Source: Oscheius tipulae (lineage: Eukaryota > Nematoda > Chromadorea > Rhabditida > Rhabditidae). From it: a DNA stretch of 64,000 bases. The notes below the pieces were generated by a model, which did not search any database, was not told the DNA's origin, and was given only the letters and a program-made list of their open reading frames with translations. Shown piece after piece: positions 27,618-37,706 of this stretch. Numbering within the stretch: the stretch's first letter is position 1; each line of letters opens with the position of its first letter. Position numbers and translations under genes: made by a program. The DNA is taken from assembly GCA_037178975.1 (NCBI GenBank), contig JASJZH010000002.1:4588001-4652000 (forward strand). The letters run 5' to 3'.

Positions 27618-29322
27618 ATGCGACCCGACCGGCGTTCCCTACTCGAAACTCATCAGATGCAGCTGACCCAAAATCTCGATCTCGATACTGTCGTTCCGTT
27701 TCTTCAGGCAGCCGGAGTCATTCCAGACAGTGTCGTTGAGACTGTCAATGTAAGTTAACTCAGTCATTTCGTCTCTCATAATACTACTGATGAGTGAACC
27801 CCAGAGTTTTTCAACCGGATCATCAAGTGTATATTCTCCCTGGATTTCCAAATGAGTCCATTGTTCCAAAAAAAAACCGGTCTGTTTCTGGTATCCTCTT
27901 AGTGAAGAGATTTCGAAATCCAGTTAATGAATCCACAAAATATGTCTTTCAGAAGTACTCCGGTCTCAAGGCCCGATTGGAACTCTTAAAATCGATCAAG
28001 ATCCGAGGAGATGATGCCTTTTATTCGCTCTATGAAGCTTTGGTGTTCAGCAAACAGGACAACTTGGCCTCACTTCTTCGTCCACTAGTACTGTGAGCGG
28101 AACCAGTAATTTAGAATAACTAGAGGCTCAGAGAAAACAACGAGAACATCGAGGAATTTTTTAGTCAGTTGCTTCAAATGGGAAAAAGTAGTGTCTCCTG
28201 GATAGACGAGCCTATGGAGCTCACCGGACAGTTGAACTTGCCAATTGAAGGAACAGATGGGCCTTCTACTAAGGAACAACTTGATATATGGCAGAAGAAC
28301 TCTGGCAGTGTATTCGAGTCACAACATTTTGTGAACTGTTAGATTTCCAGATCTATCCGAACTTTTCCTCGCCCAAGGGACACTGTCTCATAATCAACAA
28401 CTACAAGTTTTCTAGCATGCCGCATAGGAAAGGGACAGAGGTGGGTTTTTGTGGGTCACGAATCTTATCTTCCAGGTGGACTGTGCCAATGTGACAACCC
28501 TGTTTCGCAATCTCGGCTACAAAGTTACGGTCCACAGTGATCTTACAGCGAAAGAAATAAGCAGCGTGGCCACACTCTTCGCACAAGACAAAGAGCACGG
28601 CTCATCACTGATCGTGGTAATTCTCACGCATGGCGAGCATCAAGTTTTGATAGGTACAGAGGCGTTGAATAGCCTGATGAAGGAAGTGTTCAGGTTCGGA
28701 CGGGGAAGTCGTCTACATCAACAACCTTTTGTCAAAGTTCAATAGCAAGAATGCGCCTCATTTGACAGGCAAGCCGAAGATATTCCTCTTCCAGGCCTGC
28801 AGAGGAGGTTGATTTTTATGAAGTCTGTATTTACACCGAATTTTAGACAGCTACGACAATGGAGTGCTGTCGAATGAGAAAGAGGAGACAGATTCTGGGA
28901 GAATGATGACCGACGTCTTCAAAATCTTCAGCTCTCTCGTAAAGTCAAAGACCCCGGTAAGTCAGGATCTGCATCTCCCCAACGAATGCGACTTCTTCAT
29001 TGGATATGCGACGACACCTGGCTATGTCTCTTGGAGGAACAGCCTACACGGCTCCTGGTTTATCCAGGCCGTTTGTGAGGTATTTTTTTTTGAGAGAGAC
29101 AGAAAGAGGACCTGCTTCAGGTGTTCAATCGCCACGCGAAGGAGTTCCACATCTGCGAAATGATGACACTGGTCAATCGGAGGATAGCCCACGGTACTAT
29201 ATTTGTAGTTTCAAAAATCTGTTGCAGGAAATGTGACATCGAACAAGAACAAGCAGATGCCAGAGTACTCGAATCGCCTCCGCAAGAAGTTCTACTTCTT
29301 TCCCGGCGTCAGCCAGCCCTAA
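27618..29322 (+). CDS. ced-3: CED-3-type initiator caspase with CARD
   Basis: This is a cysteine protease cutting after Asp in programmed cell death, normally activated through CED-4. Nine exons (27618-27749, 27953-28087, 28124-28307, 28343-28440, 28476-28653, 28694-28807, 28847-29079, 29121-29193, 29228-29322) sum to 1242 nt, i.e. 413 residues, all in frame. Residues 1-90 form a [14 protein letters not shown] matches the CED-3 start, and [14 protein letters not shown] lies in its second half. The p20 subunit has [14 protein letters not shown], the catalytic-His motif LTHGEH and the active-site QACRGD, with Cys codon at 28798-28800. The p10 subunit shows [25 protein letters not shown] and the end [12 protein letters not shown]. 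The linker between CARD and p20 is shorter than in C. elegans CED-3. A 98-bp block around the active-site intron is repeated at 29670-29767. Confidence 0.95.
28771..28868 (+). repeat. Caspase active-site block, source copy
   Basis: This segment covers the end of exon 6 ([12 protein letters not shown]), the 39-bp intron at 28808-28846 and the start of exon 7. It is identical over 98 bp to 29670-29767, with sequence diverging sharply on both sides. Confidence 0.9.
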
Positions 29323-29669
29323 ATGACCTCAGTCAAACGACCTACGCAGAGCTTTTGAAAGTCTTTCCCGCGCCATCGCCCCTCTATGATCTCGATTCGA
29401 ATCTTATTGTACAAGTCAACCCCGATTTAGCTCGCGAATCCCGTCACTCTGTTTTGAAACTGAACATTTTCTCTATTACTACGTCAAAATGAATGTTAGT
29501 CATTGGATTAAAGTTTCTGTTCTGTTGGATCAAGTTTGCAGTTCTCAGAAGATACAAAATCTTCCCCTTCAACCACCCGTCTCTGACGGCTTCGCCATTT
29601 ATTTCCATTCAGTTTCGAAAATTTTCCTAAATTTTGCTCCTAGCCCTATGAGGTCTTTACGGCATCAAA

Positions 29670-29767
29670 AAGCCGAAGATATTCCTCTTCCAGGCCTGCA
29701 GAGGAGGTTGATTTTTATGAAGTCTGTATTTACACCGAATTTTAGACAGCTACGACAATGGAGTGCT
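29670..29767 (+). pseudogene. Exact copy of the caspase active-site exon-intron-exon block
   Basis: The 98 bp from AAGCCGAAGATATTCC to GACAATGGAGTGCT are identical to 28771-28868, intron included. The copy sits about 350 bp past the caspase stop, on the same strand. The flanks do not match the caspase gene, so the fragment has no CARD, no catalytic His and no p10 and cannot encode a protease alone. Retention of the intron rules out an mRNA-derived copy. A recent local DNA duplication or an assembly artefact both fit. Confidence 0.85.
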
Positions 29768-29859
29768 CTAACTTAGTTCATTCTTTTTAAAAAAAAAAAG
29801 AACACTTGAAGTGGTTAGAAAACAAAAAAAAGTTACAGGCCAGAGTATAGAAATTTATG

Positions 29860-30240
29860 TTCATACCTGATAGAAGCTTGGACACCTGTAAGGTGACAAG
29901 AGGGTGTGAAGGTAGAGCACATCGGTTGCTGTAGTATCCATCGTAGTCAAGAACATTAGGAACATGCTAGAAAACTCTTCAAAATGTGCATTGTCTCTTT
30001 GTCTTCTCCAAACGGTTCTGATGAATCCAGATTCTGGAACTGAACGAGGTCTCCATTTGCAGATTTGTACCCGTTCCAATCAGTGACTGATGCCTTATTT
30101 CAAATGAATAGAAAACTTCCAGAGGGTGAGGGAGAGACGTCAATAGCTATTGACGCACTTCGAAAATGTTTGTAGCATCATCAAGAATAGCCCCTAATCC
30201 AATGAGAATCACTTGGGCGGAAGCCTGTGACAGAAAAAAT
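29860..30240 (-). pseudogene. Coding-like minus-strand fragments, unrecognised
   Basis: Read on the minus strand, this area contains ASAQVILIGLGAILDDATN after a TCACAG acceptor, then TDWNGYKSANGDLVQFQNLD, and then VLDYDGYYSNRCALP in another frame. The last switch of frame falls within a few bases, with no room for an intron. The pieces look more protein-like than random, but no family was recognised and no start or poly(A) site could be set. It may be a decayed gene or chance open frames. Confidence 0.2.
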
Positions 30241-30249
30241 AATGACAAG

Positions 30250-31105
30250 CCGCTCATAATCTGGCAGATTATTAGTTTTTCGAGAGGCCTCTTGTATCTG
30301 TTGTTTGTCTCTTTGTTCTATTCTTGTTCCTTGTCTCTCTTCCCCCTCCTCCCCTCCTCAAAATGAGTCAGGTAGCTCCTTTTCAGGTGCACAAGGCGGG
30401 GCTTATTTAACGAGTCGCCTTCCTTCGGGCTCACTGACTTACCAGAATACCGCCTACTCTCGACCAGTTTAAGTTTCCTCGCCACTGTCTAGCCTTCATA
30501 AGCTCGGAGCAACTCTTTTTTTCTTTGCATTCCTATCTCAAACCGTCAGAAAATGACATTGTTTTCATCTACTCATCCCTTTGCCTCAGACTGTAGTCTG
30601 GAAGTCCTCTCGTTCAAGCCTTGTCAATTCTGAAGCAGATTCTTCTTTCTGAAGATCGGATCAAAAACCACGAATCACTGGCCAAAACACTACAATTTGC
30701 ATCACGCGAAACCCTAAGAATCTCTATTCTAAAACTATTCGCTCCTAGTCGCTTCGACTAATTCGAATGTTGACAGTATGATGTTGGCTTTCTTTTAGCC
30801 TTGACTAGTTTCAGTATAAAAAAGAATACCAGAGAGACAAAGGGGGCGTTTTTATGGTATTTCGGGCGCTAATCTCTTCCGTCTTGAGCACCCTTTCTCT
30901 TTCAAATGTTCATTGAAAGAGTGTCTCTCCTTGTAAGCATTGATATAGCAGATGTTCCTCTCGAATAACATCAACACGAAGACAATCGGTCATTAGAGGT
31001 CTCCTCCCGATACGTCAGAAACCTCTCAGCTGTCATTAGCACTCATCTCTTTTGTTCTTCTGCTTACTATTATATTTTCTCACAAACACGGTTCAGGTAA
31101 CAATC
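30250..31105 (+). promoter_or_regulatory. Upstream region of the small secreted peptide gene
   Basis: This is non-coding as far as seen. It contains TTCAGTATAAAA at 30810-30821 and AGAGTGTCTCTCC at 30918-30930. Both words recur exactly, in the same order, upstream of the secreted P/Q/Y-rich gene at 40383. An acceptor-like CACGGTTCAG ends at 31096, just before the peptide gene's ATG. Confidence 0.35.
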
Positions 31106-31545
31106 ATGAACGTGTTAGGTCTCGTCTTCCTCATGCTCAACTTCATTATTGGCGTCTCAGCCGGACGACTATATGTGAGTTTGTTTGCAGAAATTGTATC
31201 AATGGAGTAATTACGAGAGAGCATTTTGAAAAAGCATATAGTAGCACACAAGTAGTCAAGGGGACTTACAAGCTGTTGTGATAAACCTTCTTTCAGATGT
31301 TCACTTCGGAAAACGCGCGTTTGCCACCTCGGGAACAACTTCAGAACTTTGTTGCTTCTCACATGAACCAACAGCAGGTAAATCTTTCACTTCGTTGACC
31401 TCGAAAGGCTGGTTTCTCGTGAAAACACATGGCTTCCCCATCAGTTCTTAATGACTTTCGTATAGAAAATTTATTTCAGGGTCCCTTTCCTCACGCCGAT
31501 CAAGTACGGAAGCAGATATTCAGTCGCAAGTTCTGGAAGCGGTGA
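31106..31545 (+). CDS. Small secreted peptide precursor, unrecognised
   Basis: Three exons (31106-31174, 31297-31377, 31480-31545) with clean GT-AG introns encode 71 residues; each exon is a whole number of codons. The first exon is a signal peptide (MNVLGLVFLMLNFIIGVSAG). The mature part is hydrophilic, has no Cys, and ends KQIFSRKFWKR with several basic residues and two dibasic-like sites (RK, KR). An SL-type acceptor ends 9 bp before the ATG. One-unit-per-exon structure, a signal peptide and basic sites fit a neuropeptide-like or peptide-hormone precursor, but no known family motif is present and there is no C-terminal Gly for amidation. Confidence 0.65.
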
Positions 31546-31685
31546 AGAGTTTCGCCATCTCTTCGAGTCAAAACCTTATAAAGCGTTCATTGTTGAATTC
31601 TCGGACAAGATTCTTGTCTTTCCCACTTTATAAATGTGTTATTCGAGCTCGTCTTTAGAAGATCAACAATTTATTTGTCTAAATT

Positions 31686-32469
31686 CTAGACAAAAAGAAA
31701 CTTCGAGAAGAGAATCAGTGCAGAAGTAGTCAGAGAAATGGAGGGAGTGATGTTGCAGAGATCCGTCTTGCAGTAACATTGGCGAACAGTCTGAAATGAT
31801 TTGGCTCAGTAGTTCGCAAAGAACGTACAGCAGTGTATCCATTTGCGTAAGAAGTTGAGTTGACGTCATAGCACATGGTCAATGGATCAGCTCCGTTGTC
31901 GAGACGGGTATTTGTGCAGCCCTGGATAGAGAGTTTGGACTTAATACGGCACTATACCTTCTTGAACGAGGTCCAGGAAACACCCATCCCGAGCAGACTG
32001 AACTTGTAGACTACTGAAAATGGATTGGGTAGATAGAAGTTTGTTTGAAGAGACTGAAGCTGCGCAGTCTCTAACAAGCTGTTTTCGATCAAAAACGCAC
32101 CCAGACTTCTGCTGGAATTTATATTAGCTTGAATTTTCTTCAGCAAATCACTTCCTCGTCTCCTTAGAAAAAATACTTACCGGCATTCTTATAGCAGTAC
32201 GATCCACTACTGCAGACATCGGATCCGGAGGTGGCATTGCAATTACCCTATTTTCGAGAGCTGAATACTTATACGAAAACCTACAGATTTCGCAGTATTG
32301 GTAGTGATATTGGCTTCGCTCAAAACGGCCAGAGCGGGATCTGAAATGTACTCGGCCCCAGTGCAGACGTGACAATTCAGAGCTCGAGCTGAACTATAGT
32401 TTTGGGTCTTTTTGTGGTTGAGAGACCTCCTGAGATGAATGGGAAGACGAGGAGAAGGAAGGGAAGCAT
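31686..32469 (-). CDS. ET-module (Ly6-like) GPI-anchored cysteine-rich protein
   Basis: The reading starts with a signal peptide (MLPFLLLVFPFISGARA). A small Cys-rich domain follows: LNCHVCTG, GNCNATSGSDVCSSGSYCYK, MGVSWTSFKKGC, PLTMCYD and VRQCYCKTDLCN. The closing CYC..DLCN and the ten cysteines are typical of the nematode ET module of the Ly6/three-finger type. The tail (SISLTTSALILFSKFLFV) is short and hydrophobic, as in GPI signals, giving an outer-membrane-anchored product. The intron joining YCYKNA to VVYKFS was chosen because it gives an open frame and the expected cysteine order. Partner and role are unknown. Confidence 0.8.
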
Positions 32470-32605
32470 TCGCGAACAGGCAGAGGAGCTACTGGGCAAC
32501 GGGATTCGGTATCCTTGCAACCTGTGTGAATAATACAGAGCTCTTTCTGAGCTTCTCGTCAGAATTCATCGAAACTTCATTCGGACAGAAAAGAAAGACC
32601 CGTAT

Positions 32606-34856
32606 CTACAACAAAGAGCAGGTTTTGCTTCGATGACCGCTGTTCTTCAGTTTCTGCTTCAGCTTCGCCTTCGGGTCGTTGTCCAAACTGCTGCTCTCCT
32701 GATTAACTTGCTGCTGAGAAAGATCAATTCAGAGTACTCCAAAAAGTTCACAGACCTTCAGTTTCAGTTGTTCCATCTGGAACTGAATTATCCGATAGAT
32801 GCCGGTAATAGAGTCACGAGGACCCTTCTCCGTGGCTTCAACCACCATCGTTTCAGTGATTCCATAGGAGTGAAGGACTTTCCATGTCTAAAATAATTGA
32901 ATATTATGAGACAGCTCCACTTACTCTCTCATGTATCCTTCGTTTTTCGACCACTCGGACCTCAGAGTCCAGAGCGAGACTTACGGAAGAGTCACGGTAC
33001 TGAGAGCCGTTTAGCCAGAGATTCCTCTATAATTGTTCTCTTCCATGCTGTTCTGGGATCACCAACTTTTACGTCATTGACGTCCAGTCGTTTCTCGGGC
33101 TCCATCTCCAGAAGACATTTGATTAGATTCGAAGCGGAAAAGGAAACATAGTCTGGAATGGTGTAGTTTCCTTGGATGATAGTCTGAATAGTTCTTTGAG
33201 ATGGGTTGAAGATCAAAATAACCTCTTTGAGATCGGCTAATGTCTCTCCTTTGAATGGAGTGAGACCGACCAACATGAAATAGAGCAGAACTCCCATGGC
33301 CCACATATCTACCGCTGTCCCGTTGTAGTGCTTGTCTCTGAAAACACTTCCAGTTAGGTGGACTGGATGGGAAGCAACCGAATAAATCAACCCTACGATT
33401 GAAAGCTCTACTACTCACTGTGGACTACATGTTCTGATATCAGTGTACCAGGTACCGTCAACGAGTATGAGAAGTCTGCAACTGCCAATACACTATTTTT
33501 GAACTGTCCCGAATAAAGTAGACAGTGAACGACAGAAATTTCAAGAAACCCTATTCTGTTTTAGTGTTCTAGCTCTCTCAGGTGGATTTTGACAAACTGA
33601 CTTGAGGAGTTCCGGTGCTGCATAGGGTGGACTTCCACAGAAGGTTGTCAACTGTTCGATGGGGTCCACGATGCACGAGAAACCGAAGTCGCCTAGCTGA
33701 AGTTCTTTATTACTTCACTTCACGCAAAGTTTCCCACCTTGACCTGCCCAGGAGCTGTGAACAATATGTTTTCTGCTTTGATGTCCCTATGAACCAGATT
33801 GTTGCTATGCTGAAAGACTAATTTTCCACCAAGAGGAACTCTACTGTTACCAAATGACCCACAGCTGCTGCTACTTGGGCGAAAATATGTTTTGTGTCGT
33901 CCTCCTTCAATTTTCCTTTCTCGTGGACGTAGTTATAGAGTTCTCCTCCACCAGCATATTCCATCACGAGATGCATTCTGGTTAAGGTTTCTACACACTG
34001 AAAGAGGAGATTTCAATTTTGGGATGCTCGACTCACCTCAAAGAGTCGAACGATGTGGGGATGAAGGGTCTTCTCCATTGCACAAATCTCTCTAGCCAAG
34101 AGTTTTTGCGCCTTCTGATCCATTTTCGTTTTATCCATTATTTTGACAGCAACCTTCTCTGGAAAGCCCCATTTTTGTCAGAAATAAACTGCCCGTACCC
34201 TTTGCTAGAACATGGACTCCTAACTTAACCTTCGAGAAGTTTCCAGCACCGAGTTCTTTGCCCAGACGGTACATGCCAATTCGTTTTCCCAGCGCTATCT
34301 GCAACAGACTTGTTGTTTATCCTTTTGCCAAAATAAAGGGATCATCCCTCGATCTCTGCCGCAAAACCTTCTAAAGTGGTCGAGAAAAGAGCATCCTTCC
34401 GGTCCGATTTGGGATTACTGGTTAACGTGTTAGTGTAGGAGGGAAACGTGATTCAAGGAAAAAAACGAGACCTCTTTCTGTTGAAGAACATCGTTATCCA
34501 GAAGCCAACACTGTTCTTCATAGGGAGTCCGGCCTTCCATTTTGAGCATGGAACTGCTCGGCACTACGGGTAAACTGGCGGAGGATTTGGTTCTAGAGAA
34601 CTTGTCACCAAACTGAAAGTAATTATTCTGGAAAAAAAAATATTATGTTCTTACCTTCGGACTTCTTGGAAATGGATCACTTTCGGTCCTCTCGATGTGT
34701 TTCGCAGCCTCGCCCTCCACTGAGGAGGTTTCTGATCCGTCATCATCTTCCTAAGAGGTGTTTAGAAAAGTCTTTTTCAGATCAAATCACTTGTATAGCG
34801 TAGGTGGGAGGCTCACTTCTTATCTCTCTCGACCCGTTTCTTGTTCTGGACGTCAT
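32606..34856 (-). CDS. NIM1-type AMPK-related serine/threonine kinase
   Basis: NIM1 belongs to the AMPK-related CAMK kinases. The regulatory N-terminus (from [17 protein letters not shown]) is followed by the kinase domain: [21 protein letters not shown] (Gly loop), [10 protein letters not shown] (VAIK Lys), [20 protein letters not shown] (catalytic loop), GDFGFS (DFG) and [12 protein letters not shown] (APE). Unlike most AMPK relatives, NIM1 lacks the usual LKB1-site T in a LRTxCGSP context, and here the loop reads [10 protein letters not shown]. The C-terminal [15 protein letters not shown] and the last residues SKTCSLL match the NIM1 ending. About ten short introns were removed by eye. The exon after LDVND is the least certain join. 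Confidence 0.9.
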
Positions 34857-35530
34857 TCAGAACGATTATCCTTGAGATCTACAACTGAGGGAGGATGATA
34901 TTATCGTAAGAGCCAGATTTTTGAAAGTTAAAATAAGAGCTGCAAGATAAGATTTTGATTAATCGAATAGCCGAAAGAAGAAGCCCCAAAAGCTGGATGG
35001 GCCTAACAAGAATCTAATTATTGGTTATAAGAAGTGACAACAGACAAGATGCCTGGATGGTGTCAGATTGCAATGGGCACGGATTGGCAGTGTATCCGAA
35101 ACGAATCCTCCCATCTTAGGATTATCAGCTCCGAGCATTCAGGCTTCGTCTAATCAAAATGGGGGAAGAGTTGCGAATTCGAAGTTCAACCATCTATCAG
35201 ACAACGAAATCACGAGTGAGGATTATTTTCACAGGGAAAACTGAAAGCCAAGAAGGAAGCCGAAGACTATGGAGGAAGCCATTCTGAGGAGGAAACGGAG
35301 ATGATTCAGTCGTTCAGGCGAGGGTGCACTTGAAGCTCGGATGAGCGATAGAGAGCAGATCGACGATAAACGCATCGTAGTCATGACGACCTGCTCATCG
35401 CAAAATGCCTACTTTCTTGAATGAAGATGCTACACCGATCAGGAAACACACATAACTCATAAATCCAGGAACTCGAAACATGCCAAACGTTTATACAACT
35501 ATCCGGCTGTAACAAAAATATAACAATGGT
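34857..35530. other. Intergenic region, one tiny unsupported reading frame
   Basis: This region lies upstream of the NIM1-type kinase and downstream of eL33. A plus-strand ATG at about 35160 opens a short frame (MGEELRIRSSTIYQ...) of roughly 43 residues. A second frame nearby reads KKEAEDYGGSHSEEETEM. No intron of credible length joins them, so neither was called a gene. Confidence 0.3.
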
Positions 35531-36142
35531 TTAGATCTTGGAGGGATACAGCATCTGAAAATGAACAGATAAAGATGTTAAATAAAAAAGCTTACCACAC
35601 GGATTCTGTGGCCCATAGCGGCGGGAGGAAGATTGTGGCTGAACTTGGCGCGAAGGGCTCCGGAGTTTCCGTGAACTCGGGTGATTTTTCCCCAGATAGC
35701 GCGAGTTCTGGTTGGCACGGTATGTCCAGGCTTCTGAAAAAAGAAAACTAGTTACTATCCTCGAGACATGAGGCATCTCTACAAACATCTTTCTGCATAA
35801 ACCATGCATCTATTTCAGCGAAATTTGTCAATCAGTCAAAAAAAAAAAAAAAAAAAAACTAACGGTGGTCTTGTTGTGCGCTTTGTAGAGGTAGACGGCT
35901 CTCTTTCCGATGTAGAATTTAGCGTCATCCTTGTTGTAAACTCCTTCCAGCTTCAGCAGGGATGTGTGCTCGGACTGGGTACGCTGTCCACGCTTGAATC
36001 CAGTGAACACTCCCTTCACGTAAAGTCTGAAAACAACTCGTAGGTTTTGAAGCAACATCTCGATAGTTATTGGTCAAAAATTAGAAAAACATTTACCTTC
36101 CAACGGCCTTGGGTCCAGCGCGGCGAGTAGCTTGCTCGGCCA
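35531..36142 (-). CDS. rpl-33: Large subunit ribosomal protein eL33 (L35a)
   Basis: eL33 is a 60S protein. The start [16 protein letters not shown] is followed by [69 protein letters not shown] and the invariant end MLYPSKI. Introns are near 36028-36093, 35735-35860 and 35557-35595. One intron carries a run of about 18 T/A. An SL-like acceptor (GATTTTACAG) lies just before the ATG. The length, about 115-125 residues, is normal. Confidence 0.96.
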
Positions 36143-36559
36143 TTTTTACCTGTAAAATCTACATAAAATAAAAAAAGATTCGGATGAGAAAAGACGCACA
36201 AAGAAGCTCGACCTCCAGTTTTGCTCGAAAACTTCGCTCGGAAGCATTTTTTCGGGCAAAAATACATTCGCCAGGGTAATTTTTCATGAGGAACACGCTC
36301 CGCCGGTATTTTTACAATAAAAAGTGACAGAAATACGAGAAAAACGACGAAAAATTTGTGGGCCAGACAGAATTTGAGAAAGCGACCGGTGAGTCTTACT
36401 GTAATCTCGATAGACAAATCGTGACGGGACCCGTGCTCTCAGTCCTTGAACCAGAGATCGTATTTATGTTTCAACTTTTCTTTAGTTTTATCTTTTTTTT
36501 TAAGTTCTACAAGTCTCTTTCACTTTCTTCATCAGCCTTTTCCAGAAAACCTATCAATT

Positions 36560-37641
36560 ATGCTCGCCGAACTCTTCTCCGCCTTCGAAATTGATGATGA
36601 GGTCCCTCTCCAGGTGCCTTTGTGCCGACCAGATGACTTTCAACCGCAAATCCACTCAAAAAATTGGTTCTTGGACAAACAATACAGGTAAGCTGCCTTC
36701 CAGCTACAATTCCGTGTAGTTCTCTTCCAGAAACACTTCCATTACAAGCATTTCAAGCCTATCATATAGGAGATTATCAGCGGGCGTACGAGGTATTTTG
36801 CCTAATGTTTACGTAATCAAGCAACGTTCCAGCTTTTCAGAAGATATCTAGAGGAATGTGATCACAATCGAGTTCACAGAGTAGGAGTTTACGAGTCGAT
36901 AATTCGCGCGGCAATTAAGGTTGATCAGTTTGTATCTTCTTGAGCATGTTCGTTTTAGATAGAGCCTCATCCAAAAGAAACATTGAGTTTTCTACAAAGT
37001 TATCGAGAAATTGCCACGGAATACGGTAATCAGCTGCAATACTGGAATACGGCTGTACTGGTACTAAAAAATGTAAGTTGTCAGTTTTGAATGCTTATCA
37101 AACTCGATTTCCAGATACCATCTATGACTGACGAATACCTGAAGATTGTGATAATGCTCTGTTCGTCCGTAGACTCACCTGATCACTGGTCTCTATTTGG
37201 CGAAAACGACCATATCCATGTAGAAATGCCTTATCTTCATTTTATAACTCCTTTCTAGGCAGGACCCAACTTTACACTGGGATACAGGACACGAATGCTC
37301 GCTCTGATCGACTACAACCTAAATTTCGCTGCTGGGTTCGTTGCAGAAAGACTCAAAATAAAGAAAAGCATCATAGAAAACATGATTACGGCCATGGGAG
37401 AAACGGACGATAGGGTAAGCTCGGTTTAGTCTACATTATTTTGTTACAGATATCGCAAGCAAAGGCCCAAATGGTGACAGATCTGCTTCGAAACGAGGAG
37501 CTACAGGAACTTGGAGAAGATGCAAAACGGCCGGCTCACGACTGTCGCTGCAAGATTGGAGTTTACAAGACGGACGACCTCATGGAGAAGATCGTAGGTG
37601 ATTTTCGAGTCCGATTCAAATGGATGTTTGCCAGTATGTAA
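36560..37641 (+). CDS. C8orf76-like TPR-type protein
   Basis: Exons encode MLAELFSAFEIDDEVPLQ..., then LQAFQAYHIGDYQRAYELF (TPR-like helix pair), IEPHPKETLSFLQSYREIATEYG, SPDHWSLFGEND, LGYRTRMLALIDYNLNFAAG and SIIENMITAMGETDD. The order and spacing follow human C8orf76: a WF motif, a GD-x-AYRR-like TPR, an HPxN-W motif, an IRTRxLL motif and an MGED motif. This family has no firmly known role. Seven short introns were read. The join between exon 1 (ending DKQYR at about 36687) and the next exon is out of frame with ordinary GT-AG sites, so either an unusual splice, an alternative first exon or a one-base error is involved. The homology call rests on remembered motifs, not a search. Confidence 0.6.
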
Positions 37642-37706
37642 TAGTTTTTTGTAGTTTATAAACTTTTCTTTGAGACTTTGACAGCCACAGGGTTTAATCG
37701 TTATGG

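Noticed and set aside
29121-29492. Longer 3' reading of the caspase through the last intron
   Set aside because: Reading through the 34-nt intron loses the conserved KKFYFFPG end; splicing restores it.
35160-35334. Small plus-strand frame MGEELRIRSS...
   Set aside because: Would need a 19-nt intron to continue into the acidic downstream frame, too short to be credible.
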